Source: Megaustenia siamemsis
Taxonomy: Eukaryota; Mollusca; Gastropoda; Stylommatophora; Ariophantidae
Length of the DNA stretch: 64,000 bases
Assembly (NCBI GenBank): GCA_032433765.1
Contig: JAVIAB010000059.1
Span: 57,550,103-57,614,102 of the forward strand
Direction: 5' to 3'
Below the pieces are notes generated by a model, which was not told where the DNA came from, did not search any database, and saw only the letters and a list, made by a program, of their open reading frames with translations. The position numbers and the translations under genes are program-made. Each line of letters starts with the position of its first letter. The first letter of the stretch is position 1. Shown one piece after another: positions 14,301-29,300 of this stretch.

Positions 14301-17300
14301 TAGACAGTAGATAGGTAGACAGTAGATAGGCAGACAATAGATAGGTAGACAATAGATAGGTAGACAATAGATAGGTAGACAATAGATAGGCAGACAATAG
14401 ATATAAAATATAAAGAGTCCTAACATTCCATGTACTTATTTTTAGATATTTCCTCCGACATAAGTTAGAATTCCTCTCCATGGCTTTCTCTGGAATTGTA
14501 CGTAATGAGGCTCAAATCTCTTTCACTGTGGTCAGGCACATCATCATCATCATCATCATCATATGCCATACCGGTTGGTGTTGGCAATCATGTCCTTCCA
14601 CAATTTTCTATCCACAGTGCATCGTATCAATTCTGTTGTTGACTGTTTTCCATGCCATGACATGGCACAGTCACATCACATTCGACTTTTGTGTCCTGAA
14701 TGTGCCTTGTGTTCATATAATCTTTCAAATTATGTCCATCACTATTACATAATGGTATCAGCAGAATTATGTTAATAGTTGACATTTAGTAATAATCATG
14801 TGGCGATAATTTCTGTGCTATAAAAATGTGGGATTTAATTATAAACAAATGATAGCTATGTGTGTGCAGCAAATAGTAGATAGCATATTATGCCTAATCA
14901 GATCTGTGTTCTAAAGTTCATGTCATCTAATTATTTTATATGTTCTTACTAATAGCTGAAGTTAAAAGGAAACCAGATCATCTAACTTCACACACTGCTA
15001 ATCCAACCTGGTCATTTGACAAGTGCCAGCCAGAAAATGAATGTCTGAACAACCATCACTCATGTGACAAAGACACACAGGAGTGCATTGACACACTTGA
15101 GCGCTTCAAATGTGAATGTAAGAGAGGATATATCATGAATGCAGTGTGAGTATCAGGTTTTGTGCTATTGTTGTAATTTGTGACTTCTCAAAAGTGGAAA
15201 TAATCTTAGCTGATGTAGGTATTAAACATACCCTAACCTCAATATGCCTGGAAGGAAAAGTAGGGGAAGAAGTAGATCACTTTGTATATCTTGAAAGCTT
15301 AGCTTAATCTATATGTCATCATCTTTGCACATCAAAGTCCATAAGTTCTCAGATCTCCTTCAATGTATATGCTTCACTGTACAATGACTAACGACACCGG
15401 TAGTGCAAAACGTTGTAATGTGTCTTGTCTTTCTGTTAGTCTAGCTACTCAATACTATTTTATGTTTTTTTTTTTTTTATATATTGTGTTAGTTGACAAG
15501 TCTTCTTTGGATTCCTGTATATTCTCTCCCATTTGGCATCTCCCACCATGACTTAATATATGTGCAGTCTGATCTCGGTTGTGGATTCAGGGTAATTCTG
15601 TATCATTTTTACATTCAGCATCCTTGGAGGTATTTAGAATTTCAGCGCAGTCTAGTGTCCTTTCTCACTTAATTTTATTCAAACAGGCAAGTCTGTCAGC
15701 ATGCTCATGACCTATTACACCTGCATATCCTCAAAAATGAAGCAGAATTTTGTTAGACTAGACCTCACCAGAGACTGCAACCTCTAATTTTTTTTTTTTT
15801 TTATTGTATAGATCATAAAGGAGACACAAAGAAAGAAATTAGAATCAGAATAGCAAAGACAGCAATGACTTTCAGTAGCTTTGATAAAATATGGAAATCA
15901 AAATTACTAAACACGGGGGGGGGGGGGCGCGGGCGGGGGGGGTTTGGGGGAAGGCAAATAGTTACAGTGTTGCAGTAAAGCTGGTAGTAGGCGCTAATAG
16001 TGGGTGTAACATATACATTACAACAACGTATGGTGACAGCTTTACTAAAAAGGAAAACAACAGACTAAAACGTCTGTATAAAAAGCTGTCACCATATCTT
16101 GAATGAAAAGACTAAAGTCATGAAAAGTTTAATTCCAACAAGTGACAAAATATACATGGAAAACAAACCAGTAGAAGAGATCGATCACTTTATCTATCTT
16201 GGAAGTCACATTGATCGAGAAGGGGATACGAGCAAAGAAATTAGAATCAGACTGGCTAAAGCAGCAATGTCTTTCAGAAGCCTTGAAAAGTTGTGGAAAT
16301 CAAAACTCATTAGCACAAACACAAAACTTAGGCTATTCAAATCAAATGTACTATCAACCCTTACGTATGCGTGTGAAAGCTGGAAAACAACAAGAGATAT
16401 AGAAACAAAGTTGAACGCATTCGAAAATAAATGTCTAAGGAAAATACTTGGTATAGAATGGAACGAATTCAAAACAAACGAGGAAATTAGAGAAATCGCC
16501 AATCAACCACTAATATCTTCAGTAATAAAGAAAAGACGATGGTCATACGTTGGACATGTGATGAGAAGAGATAATAATCGAATAGCAAAGCAAGCCCTCA
16601 TATGGGAAACAACAGGTAAAAGAAAAAGAGGAAGACCCAGGGAGACACTGAGAAGAACATTGATGAGAGAGGCAAGAGCAGCAGGAATCGGCTCCCTCAA
16701 TGAGATAGAACTGTTTGCACAGAACAGAGACAGATGGCGAGATTTAATAAAATATCTTTAAAAGAAAACTGCTAGAACAAAAATTCATATAGGAGAAGGT
16801 GTATCTTGGTCTACGCCCTATGGGCCGGTTACGGCTCGAAAGGTCAATAGATAGATAGATATCTTGAAGGAGTGTACGTTGTACTCCACTACTTGCTCTT
16901 CTATTTATTGTCCTTTCGAGCCGAAGATGGCACATAGGGTAGAACCACAATCTCAAAAACAGAAACCTTGCATGCCAAAATGGCACATATTGCAGAGATC
17001 ACTGCTCTAAAATATATAGTGCTGTTTCCATAACAATACTTTTTACAATGACAGCTTGTCAAGCCATCGATCAACCTCCTTAGTTGCCTCTTACGACATG
17101 CCTGGAAGGTCACAGTTTCACTATTCTTTACTTCCCTCATAATGAGGCCTCGGTAACACATGCTCTTACTATACACAAAAACAAATCAAATGTATTATCC
17201 ACTCTAACTTATGCATGTGAGAGCTAGAAAGCAACTAAAGAAATAGAAAATAAATTATATGCATTTGAAAACAAATGTCTTAGGAAAATGCAATGTATAC

Positions 17301-20300
17301 CATGGAAGGAATTCAAATTAGTGTAGAAATAAGAGAAATGACAGGGCATCAAAAAATGTTACCTAAAGTAAAGTGTTTTATTTCATAGTTGACTATTGTT
17401 TTATTCCATAGATGACAAGTGTTTTATTCCATAGATGACAAGTGTTTTATTTCATAGATGACAAGTGTTTTATTTCATAGTTGACTATTGTTTTATTCCA
17501 TAGATGACAAGTGTTTTATTCCATAGATGACAAGTGTTTTATTTCATATTGACTATTGTTTTATTTTATAGATGACAAGTGTTGTATTTCATAGATGACA
17601 AGTGTTTTATTTCATAGTTGACTATTGTTTTATTCCATAGATGACAAGTGTTTTATTCCATAGATGACAAGTCTTTTATTTCATAGTTGACTATTGTTAT
17701 ATTCCATAGATGGCAAGTGTTTTATTCCATAGATGACAAGTGTTTTATTTCATAGTTGACTATTGTTTTATTCCATAGATGACAAGTGTTTTATTTCATA
17801 GATGACAAGTGTTTTATTTCATAGTTGACAAGTGTTTTATTCCATAGATGACAAGTGTTTTATTCCATAGATGACAAGTGTTTTATTTCATAGTTGACTA
17901 TTGTTTTATTCCATAGATGACAAGTGTTTTATTCCATAGATGACAAGTGTTTTATTTCATAGATGACAAATGTTTCATTTCATAGATAAGTGTTTTATGT
18001 CATAGCTGACAAGTGTTTTATTTCATAGATGACATGTTTTTGTTATAGTGGACAAACATTTTATTTCATGAGTGACAAGTGTTTTATTTCACAAATAAGT
18101 GTTTTATGTCATAGCTGACAAGTGTTTTATTTCATAGATGACAAGTGTTTTATGTCATAGCTGACAAGTGTTTGTCAAGTGATCAAATGTCAGGGATGAT
18201 GTGTTCTCCTCTCTCACCCCCCCCCCCCCTTCCGCCTTGCCATTGTATTTTGTTTATATAACATCACTGACAGTGTCCTGTCCGTAGCTTCAGCTTATCT
18301 TGCATATTTGCTAAATAAAAAATTGATGCCTAATAGCCCAGTGTTGATGACTTGCACTTTTAGCGGCGCTGAAAGCACAAAAATATGTTTCATCTTTGAA
18401 TGCAAATTCAACAAAATTGAAGCAGTCAAAAAAATATTACTTTCTCTTCCACTCACCAAAATTATGAAATTGTATAGTTTATAAACAAACATAGATTCTA
18501 AATGTTAATGTGAAAGATTAAATGTGAGTGAATTAAGCGGATCATACAATATTATTAATATCACTTATGAACACCAGTGCTGCAGGGACAAAAGCATACA
18601 TCTTCTCTGGATACACATTTAACAAAATTGGAGTGGTCAAAAAATTATGACTTTCACTTTCACTCACAGAAATGATTAAACTTTACTGCAGAGTAAAAAA
18701 ATCTAGATTCAAAACATAAACATGAGAGATTAAATGTCATGAATTAAGCGGATTGTAATATAAAATATATAGTCCTGGTGTAATTTTTTTGGCAGTGGCG
18801 GGCTAGACAAACAAACCAGTCAGAATTTGCAGGAGGGATTTCCGTATTTAACATCACGACTGCATAAAACTACGGTAGAGGTTTTAAACCTCAAATATTC
18901 AGTGGTGAATGACACAATTCTTCAATCTCCACAGATCTAGCAAGTGTGAACCAGTCTGCCATCAGGGTTGTGTGCATGGTGTCTGTGTCAAGCCTGATGA
19001 GTGTCACTGTGACTTTGGCTGGGTAGGCAGTAATTGCTCAGTGGAGTGTCAGTGTAACAAACACAGCAACTGTAAGAGTGTTCAGGAGAACTACAAGTGT
19101 CTCAAGTGTGAAAATAATACAATGGTAAGTGCTGGAATAATATTTAGGCAAATGGTAATCTCTGGAAAATGCTTTGGGCAAATGGTATGTGCTGGAAAAT
19201 ATTTTAAGTAAACTGTAAGTGCTATAAAATGATTTAGGCAAATTGTAAGTGCTTGAGAATGTTTTAGATGATGAGTGCCATTAATCAGTTTCTCCTTTCT
19301 AATTCTAATGAACCTTTAAGGTTTTTAACACTGTCCAAGGTGGATCAATATTTTCTAACCTTATTAATCTAACCTAACTGGAATATTCTCTGTAATCATG
19401 GCTGTTATACTATCATGAAAATCTGTCAACACTATTACTATCTAAGCCAAGCTCTTCTCACCAGGGCAAATCACCTAAGATAAAGTAACTTCTGTCTGCC
19501 TTGATGATCTGGCGAGCAAGTCCCGATAAAGAACCTGGCTTTCTGTATTTTAATCACGTGACCAAAACTGGACGTATGGTTTTCATGAGATGGTTTTAAA
19601 ATGACCAGTGATAACTATTCCTGTGGCTTACAATCTATAAGATTTTTTTTTCCAACCTTTCCATGTATCTCAAAAACCTCTATTTTAACCTTACTAAACT
19701 AACCTCTAGTACAAGAAAACATCTAGTATCTAGATTTTCATCAAACGATCGGCACTAGCAGAATTCTCTGAATAATTTAGTTAAATAAAATAAGCAAGAT
19801 TATTTTTATTGTGATCACTAGACAACTACACTTCATCCTTAAGAACTTAACTTAAGAGCCCCCGTCACGCCAAGTGGCTTATAGGGAATATGGTGTTAGT
19901 GACCATAAATTTTACAGACCTTCAGCACATGATTTTTGGGGTAATGTGGTCGGTATTACACCCATGCCACTTTACTTTCCCAGAAAAAAATAATCTGGTG
20001 CCCATTTAAGGCTGAGTAAACCCGGAAGCCGTCGGTTGGGATCGAACCCTACCCTTTGTCCTTGTCCTTTGTAGTCCAGTTCACTAACCACTGAGCTATC
20101 GCGGCTACCTCTGACAGAAAGATGCAATGATATAATTGCCTTACTATTATACACCTATATTTTTATAACCTACATGCTACAGTAGTAGCCTCCGTCAGTC
20201 ATAGTTGACTTTGGATTTTTCAGCGACCCTAGAAATGTTATTTTTTCTTTTATTTCGCTGTGTATTTTCTTTGTCTATGAATCTGCTTCTTGTTTGAGTT

Positions 20301-23300
20301 GCAGCTTTAGAGTGTTATGAATTAGTCACGCTGTGTTGCTAAAATAAGACACCTTGAAACTTGACTTAAAATTACTAATTAAAACCAGCTATAGTAACGT
20401 TCAATTTTACAATACAACAAGCTGCAGCATCAGTGCATTTTCACCCATCATATCCAGTTTCAGCACTGCAGTTTGGATATTGGGATTGCTATCCCATCCC
20501 TTGTTGATCCATTTGCATCAAAATGATTAGTTTATATCTAGTGCTACCGTGAGGAGTAAAATCTTGATTAATTCTGACTCACTGATCATGATGAGTCGCT
20601 TTAAAAAAAAAATGGGTGGTGCCATGAACATTTGTTCATTTAAAAAAAAAAACAGGAGGTGCCATGGACATTCGGACACTTTAAAAAAAAAAAACAGGAA
20701 GTGCCATGGACATTCAGATACTTTAAAAAAACAGGAAGTGCCATGGACATTCGGACACTAAAAAAAACAGGAAGTGCCATGGACATTCTAACACTTTAAA
20801 AAAAACAGGAAGTGCCATGGACATTCGGACAAAAAAACAGGAAGTGCCATGGACATTTGCACATTAAAAAAACCCCTAGGCATTTAAAAGTCTAAAAGAG
20901 TTGGCCAAAATGATTGCTGCTTGCATCAAATTGTTCAGCAAATCTACACATGCTGAAGGTGGAAGTGCTGAGCCTGAAGATTTAGATATAGTGGCTTTGC
21001 TGTAAATAAGGACACATCATATCCACGCTCACTGAAATGGTGAATGCTGAGGAGAAGAGTACCTTAGAACAGTTGGAAAGTACCAGACAAACACAGGTGA
21101 AAAGGGATCTGTGACTAAAGATGATGGTACTGGATTTGGACACACTGTAGAAGCCAACTGAAAACTTTACACAAAAGACCCTTTTTTTCCTCTTAGAAGG
21201 AGACAAAGAGGAAGGCTAAAGAATACTTAAAAAACATAAGTGGGAACATGGGGGAAAAAAGATGGGGAAGATTAGAAATAGTCTTTAAAAAATGGCAGAT
21301 GGCCTGGAAAATGTTTATAAAGTTCTATGCTACATAGAAAGTGCAAAGGATGAAGGCTACAGGCAAAGGATGAAATTCTATTCTTCTGTTATCTTCTAGT
21401 TTTGCTGTTGTCACTAGACTTTATCCTCACTGAACCAAAGGAAGGGAAAGAAGTACCCATCACGTCCATGACATATCGAGAAGATTGTATATGTTTATTT
21501 TCTTTTTATCTTTTCCATATATTTGGGTAATGTGGTCAGCATTACACCAGTGCCTTCTTTCTTTTCCTGAGAAAAATCCAGAACTCATTCAAGGGCTGGA
21601 TGAGCCTAGAAGCAGTTGATTGGAAGCTCTTGTCCTCAGTAGACCAGACCCTAACTATAGCTCAGTCATTGTTTTATTTACGTATTACAGAAATAAATGT
21701 TAGTCCTGAATTAATTTAGTGCTTTGTTTAGCAGGTAGGACACATGGGACAGTCTCTGTCAGCATTGTGTTTAAGCTAAACAGTATGTAATTTTTTTTTT
21801 ACTCATCTTCTTCAGTGGTCAGCTGCTGCTGATACATTTAAACGTTTTCAAATTTTCTAGGAATTCAAGTACCTAGGAAGTCTAGTGACAAATGACAATT
21901 CACAAACAGCAGAGATAGACTCAAGATGCATCAAAGCCTGTCAAATCATTTGACAGCTATCACCACTATTGTCCAACAAGGAAATAACTCTAGAGGCAAA
22001 ATGAGCTTTGTAAAATACAATCTTCATCCCAATGTTGTGCTGCCAATGCCAGTCCTGGACTCTAGATGCAAGAACAATAAGAAAAATAAACTCTGCTGAG
22101 ATGAAATGTGTCAGACAAATGACAGGAAACAGTCTGAGAGATAAGATCAGAAATGAAGAACTGAGAAAAAATCTAGGAATAGCCCCCGCCATAGAATATA
22201 TAAAGAAACAATAGATAAAATGGTTTGGCCATGTGACAAGGCAGAAAGAACAAAACACAACACAACAAGCCTTCAACATACGTTGTGAGAACACCAGACC
22301 CAAGGGTCAACCACGAAAAAGATGGGTCGATGGAATATTAGAAACATTAGGAAACATATCAGGAGCAGAGGCGAACAGAAGAGCAAAAGACCGCAAATTA
22401 TATCTCCCCTTGACGCTGAAAGGCAAATTAGGAAGGAAAGAAGAAGATTAGCATGGGTCACAAACAAGATGGTGCATTTGAGGTCTACACCTGTCACCCT
22501 TGTAGGGCTGTTTCTGCTGGGGCCATATTTGTGTTCTTAGTGTTAAGAGTGCTGCAGTCTTGTAGGATATGCTCTGGAGTTTATCTGGGTGCTCCCTTTT
22601 TTTTTACTAAATTAAATTAATTTTGCTTTTCATTTTGTTTACCAGGGTGATAAATGCCAGAATTGCAAAATCATGTTTGTGGGTAACCCAGTGAATGGTG
22701 GACAGTGTATCCCATGCCTGGAGTTCTGCAACAACCACACAGAGATTTGCATGGCACAGACTGAGTACATGCCCTACGATATGAGCTATGACCTTCGCAA
22801 GATTGACAACAAAAACCATCAAGGCTCAGTAAGTAGAAACTGTTTATTTGTAAACTTTATGGCTGATAAATAGTCAATAATAATGGAAAGCTGTGAGAAA
22901 CAAGTAATGAAAGACTTTAAGAAATAAATAACAAAAAAACTAAGAAATGAATAATGGTATAACAAATAATAAATACATAAGCTTAGATCTAGTGTTATCA
23001 GACAAGTTGGAAGCAGCTGCAGTATCAACAAACATAACAGCATCAGACACGTCTCAGAATTTACCACACATGACCAATGTTTGCAGGACTGACAAAATAG
23101 GAATCTCATTAATGCTCATCACAGAGTGGCCAGACTATTATGTCTATGTCAGGTGACTGTTAAGTATTTAAGTGAAATCTGGATATACATGGTCATCTAG
23201 GGCTCCTAACACCACAATGAGAACTAAAACCAATGCTTTCAAGTAGGGTGAGGTTGTAGCAAGATTTGTTTGTTACCGTAGGTGTTTTGTTTTATTTGAT

Positions 23301-26300
23301 GTTTGGTTTCATAATAACTCTTGAGGTGATATTGATTTTATGGATTGTGCTTAATCAGTTATAAGTGAATTTCATTGCCCGTAGAAAAAGAAATTCAAGC
23401 GTTCTTGTGCTATTTCAAATGAATTTTTTTGTTATCTATTCTTATAGTTTAGTTTAAAACAAGTAGAGGAATTCAAGTATTTAGGCACAATGTTCACAGA
23501 AGATGGAAAACTAGACAGAGAAATTGACATGAGAATACAAAAAGCAAATGCTGTCACATACCAGCTTTCACCAATGCTAAGACATCCAAACATTTCTATG
23601 CCAGCTAAACAACAAATGATAAATAGCATCTTCATACCAACTTTATGCTATGAAAGTCAAACATGGACCCTTTCTAAATCACATTTAAGAAAGATCAATA
23701 CATGTGAGTTGCATTGCTTGAGAAAGGTAACAAACAACACAAGAAGAGATAGAATACCAAATGAAACCATAAGAAAAATAGTAGGAACAAAACCCTGCCA
23801 AGAATATATAGAACAACAACAACTTAAATGGTTTGGTCACCTGGTCAGAATGAATACTCACCAATCACCATCAAGGGCGTTCTTCTCGAGAATGCATGGA
23901 AAAAGACCAAGAGGAAGACCCAGAAGAAGATGGATAGATGCAGTGACAGAGACATGTAACAACAAAGGAAAATCACTAATTCAGACAGTTCGAGCAGCTC
24001 AAGAACGACAAATGATATAAACCACGACACCTTTTAGGTATCAGTGAAAAGAGAAAAGAAGAAGAAGAAGCTTAATCAGTCCACAACTCTCTTCTTACTA
24101 GCCTGTCAGTTTCACAGACTCTTCCATCTTATTGTTCACGTGGGGGCATGTTTGTCTTGCATTCCCAATCTCCGTAGGAAACTTTCCCATGTTCATTCTC
24201 TATCTGTCCACTTCATTTGTATGAAAACATTGTACTACCAAAGCCAGTCCTGGACCCTAGATGCAAGAACAAAAAAAAATAGCCTCTGCTGAGATGAAGT
24301 GTGTTAGAAGAATGACAGGAAACAGCCTGAGAGACAAGATCAGAAATGAAGAACTGAGAATAAAGCTAGGAATAACTCCCGCCATAGAATATATAAAGAA
24401 ACAACAGATAAATTGGTTTGGCCATGTGACAAGATAGAGTGATCAAAACACAACACAATAAGCCTTCAATAATCTTTGCGAGAACACCAGACATAAAGGT
24501 CAACTAAGAAAAAGAGGGATTGACGAATAATAGAAGAACTAGGAAATAATAACAGCAGCAGAGGCGAACAAAAGAGCAAAAGACAGCAAATTATATCTTC
24601 CCCCTCGACGCTGAAAGGCAAATGAGGAAGGAAAGAAGAGGAAGAAGAAGAAAAATATGATGAACTCAGATCTCTGGGTAACAACTTAGAATACAAGTTT
24701 ATTGGCTTACCAATGTGGAAAGACCTTAAACAACAATCGTATTTAGACAGGTTGATATGTACGGTGTTCGAAGCCCGCGGTAGACAGAAAGGATTTTTTC
24801 TATCGGGGGTGAAATAAAAATCCTGAGTCTCACACGTCGTGGCGACTGCTTTGACCAAGCGGCCTTTATTTCTCTGGTCCTATCGCTGCCCCTCGTCATA
24901 CACCAGCAATGGTACTATGTGACGTAAAGATAGATATACATTACCATAGAATATGGAATATTTGATGAACTCAGATCTCTGGGTAACAACTTAGAATACA
25001 AGTTTATTGGCTTACCAATGTGGAAAGACCTTAAACAACAATCGTATTTAGACAGGTTGATATACATTACCATAGAATATGGAATCTTTCACTCCTTGAA
25101 ATAATCACACTTAACTTTCTAGTTTTCTTAATAGCTTATGTTATTTATTGAAATATATGCCAAGAATATGTAGAACAACAACTTAAATGGTTTGGCCACC
25201 TGTTCAGAATGAATCCTCACCAATCACCATCAAGTGCGTTCTTCTCGAGAATGCATGGAAAAAGACCAAGAGGAAGACCCAGAAGAAGATGGATAGATGC
25301 TGTGACAGTGACATGTAACAACAAAGGGAAATCACTAATTCAGACAGTTCGAGCAGCTCAAAAACGACAAATTATATAAACACGACACCTTTCAGGTATC
25401 AGTGAAAAGAGAAAAGAAGAAGAAGAATTTATTGAAATTTAGCTGTTAATATTTCACAGTTAATACTTAGATTGCACACAAGTCCTGTTGTGGACTGGCA
25501 TACTAAGTCTAACTTCAGTCTAAGACTTGTCGTTTTCTTAGATCTTATTCATCTACACCAGATATTGACTTCTCCACTCTTTTGTGTTCCTGTGCTGTTT
25601 GCATTATATGTCCGTGGCTTGTGTTCTCTGTTGTGCCTAAAGCATGTGTTGTTTATTATTCCTGCTGAAGGACTATTGAGCTAAAATGTTGTTTAAATTT
25701 GTGTCATCCATTATTTATGTAAAGCTTTAACAATACCATTTTTTTCTTCTATTTTTTTAAATTTCTCCTTGTGTTTGTGTCTAGAGCTTCTGAGCTCAGC
25801 TCATTTAATTTCTCCTTGTGTTTGTGTCTAGAGCTGAGCTCAGCTCATTTAATTTCTCCTTGTGTTTGTGTCTAAAGCTTCTGAGCTCAGCTCATTTAAT
25901 TTCTCCTTGTGTTTGTGTCTAGAGCTTCTGAGCTCAGATCATTTAATTTCTCCTTGTGTTTGTGTCTAGAGCTGAGCTCAGCTCATTTAATTTCTCCTTG
26001 TGTTTGTGTCTGGAGCTTCTGAGCTCAGCTCATTTAATTTCTCCTTGTGTTTGTGTCTGGAGCTTCTGAGCTCAGCTCATTTAATTTCTCCTTGTGTTTG
26101 TGTCTAAAGCTTCTGAGCTCAGCTCATTTAATTTCTCCTTGTGTTTGTGTCTAGAGCTGAGCTCAGCTCATTTAATTTCTCCTTGTGTTTGTGTCTAGAG
26201 CTTCTGAGCTCAGCTCATTTAATTTCTCCTTGTGTTTGTATCTAGAGCTGAGCTCAGCTCATTTAATTTCTCCTTGTGTTTGTGTCTAAAGCTTCTGGGC

Positions 26301-29300
26301 TCAGCTCATTTAATTTCTCCTTGTGTTTGTATCTAGAGCTGAGCTCAGCTCATTTAATTTCTTCTTGTGTTTGTGTCTAAAGCTTCTGAGCTCAGCTCAT
26401 TTAATTTCTCCTTGTGTTTGTGTCTAGAGCTTCTGAGCTCAGCTCATTTAATTTCTCCTTGTGTTTGTGTCTAGAGCTGAGCTCAGCTCAGCTCATTTAA
26501 TTTCTTCTTGTGTTTGTGTCTAAAGCTTCTGACCTCAGCTCATTTAATTTCTCCTTGTGTTTGTGTCTGGAGCTGAGCTGAGCTCATTTAATTTCTTCTT
26601 GTGTTTGTGTCTAAAGCTTCTGAGCTCAGCTCATTTAATTTCTTCTTGTGTTTGTGTCTAGAGCTTCTGAGCTCAGCTCATTTAATTCCTCCTTGTGTCT
26701 AAAGCTTCTGGGCTCAGCTCATTTATTCTTAGGCCACTCCTTTTGCGTCAACTCACTCTCTGAACACCTACTTAATTCTTATTCCAGTAATATTATTGAT
26801 ATCTATTTAACAGTATGAATACTTAGGTCTGAAGCAAGGTCCAAGGAAAGAGGAAGCTGTATGTATTATGTGTGAGCACAACACAACAGGAAGGCAATGT
26901 GACACTTGCACTAGTGGACACTTCCGGAAGCTTCAAGAACACAAGACAAAACCCTGCAGAGAGTAAGTTTTTGTTTACCTTTGATGGAGGTCAATCTTAA
27001 ATAATGATCTGATCTCTTAGATGGTGTTCTGATCTCTTAGATGGTGTTCTGATCTCTTAGATGGTGTTCTGATCTCTTAGATGGTGTTCTGATCTCTTAG
27101 ATGGTGTTCTGATCTCTTAGATGGTGTTCTGATCTCTTAAATGATTAAACTAACATTATCCTAGAATGTGACAAGAAGAAAGTAGACTGACTAGCAATAT
27201 CCTTGAATGTGACATGAAAAAAGTAAACTGACTAGCATTGTTCTTGAATGTGACAATAAGAAAGTAGACTGACTAGTATTATCCTAGAATGTGACAAGAA
27301 GAAAGTAGACTGACTAGCATTATCCTTGAATGTGACATGAAAAAAGTAAACTGACTAGCATTGTTCTTGAATGTGACAATAAGAAAGTAAACTGACTAGA
27401 ATTATCCTTGAATGTGACAAGAAGAAAGTAAATCAGCTAGTATTATCCTTGATTGTGACAAGAAGAAAGTAAATCAACTAGTATTATCCTTGAATGTGAC
27501 AAGAAGAAAGTAAACTGACTAGCATTACCCTTGAATGTGACAAGAAGAAAGTAAACCAACTAGCATTATCCTTAAATGTGACAAGAAGAAAGTAAATCAA
27601 CTAGTATTATCCTTGAATGTGACAAGAAAAAAGTAAACCAACTAGCATTATCCTTGAATGTGGCAAGAAAAAAGTAAACCATCTAGTATTATCCTTGAAT
27701 GTGACAAGAAGAAAGTAAACCAACTAGCATTATCCTCAAATGTGACAGGAAGAAAGTAAATCAACTAGTATTATCCTTAAGTGTGACAAGATGAAAGTAA
27801 ACTGACTAGCATTGTCCTTGAATGTGACAAGAAGAAAGTAAATCGACTAGTATTATCTTTGAATGTGACAAAAAGAAAGTAAACTGACTAGTATTATCCT
27901 TGAATGTGACAGAAGAAAGTAAACCAACTGGCATTATCCTCAAATGTGACAGGAAGAAAGTAAATCAACTAGTATTATCCTTGAATGTGACAAGAAGCAG
28001 ACAGTAAACCAACTGGCGTTGTGCTTGAATAAAAACCAACTTGAATCTTCTTCCGTAGTCATTGTCTCCCTTGAAGAAGAAATAAAAATATGAATATAAA
28101 TCAAAGGACAAAAAGTAATGCAAAAATAATATAATTGACAATGGTTCTAATAAATCAAACCACCTTAACATATTTCTATATAGATCTGGAAAAAGAGTTC
28201 TTAAATGTTATGTAGAGCCAGTCTTAACATATGTATGTGAATCATGGGCAATAGGACAACAGACAAGAAAATCACTGGAGGCTGTAGAAATGCGATTTTA
28301 CAGAAGAATATTGAGAATACCATGGACAGCTAAGAAGAGTAATGAAAATGTTCTGAAAGAGGCCACAGCAAAAAGAGAGCTAATTTTCTAAATTAGGAAG
28401 AAATTTACACAATTTTTTGGCCATGTAGTGAGAAAGGAACAGCTGGAATATATAGTGACAACTGGAAAAATTGAGGGATGAAGAAATAGAGGGAAGCAAA
28501 GAGAAAAGATACCAGACAGCTTAAGAGAATGTCTTGGCAGAAGGTCAACAACAGAAATGATATATAACTGTTGAGACTGAAAGTTGTGGAGAGACATGAT
28601 CACCTATGCCAGCAGGCATGGTACCTGATTATGATGGTGATGATATGTATTTGAAACTTGGACAACCTATTCAAATCTTGTAGGCTGTCTTTGAAAAATA
28701 ATGACCATCAACTAATAGAACAGTTAATGCTGGGATGTTTAGGTAAGACATTAGCATCTGGACAAGAAGGTCTGAAGTTCTAATCTAATCATAATCTAAT
28801 CTAATCTAATCTAATCCAATCCAATCCGGTCCGGTCCGGATAAGACCGATGGAAGCAGAGATGAAGAAGATGGGGGAGACATGGAATCAACTTAAAAGAA
28901 TGGCAAGAAACAGAATGTTTGAAAAGTGTTTGTTGAAGACCTATGCTCCACAGAAAGATGAACAGTAGAAGAAGAAGTAAAAATTTTGATCTACTCTTAT
29001 CAGTTTCCAACTACTAAGGGCTCTTTAACATACACGTGGAGCCTTCTGTTTTTTTGCCATTATTCAAGAAGGCTAAAATCAGATCTCACTATACTATGTG
29101 GGCCACTGCAAGAATTACAAAAGACAGCAAAATTTATACAGGAAACAACATTGCAGATATAGACAATACTTCAGGCAAAAGAAAGATTGGATTGGATTGG
29201 ATTGGATTGGATTGGATCGGATCGGATCGGATCGGAGGAGATAGAAGGTGCTGGTCTTCACAATGCTGGCTCCTACTACGCTGGTCCGGTCCGATCCGAT

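Noticed and set aside
13533..14481. Overlapping ~300-codon minus-strand ORFs of 5-residue repeats
   Set aside because: A 15-bp array keeps several frames open at once; low complexity and the LINE-tail origin make a gene unlikely.
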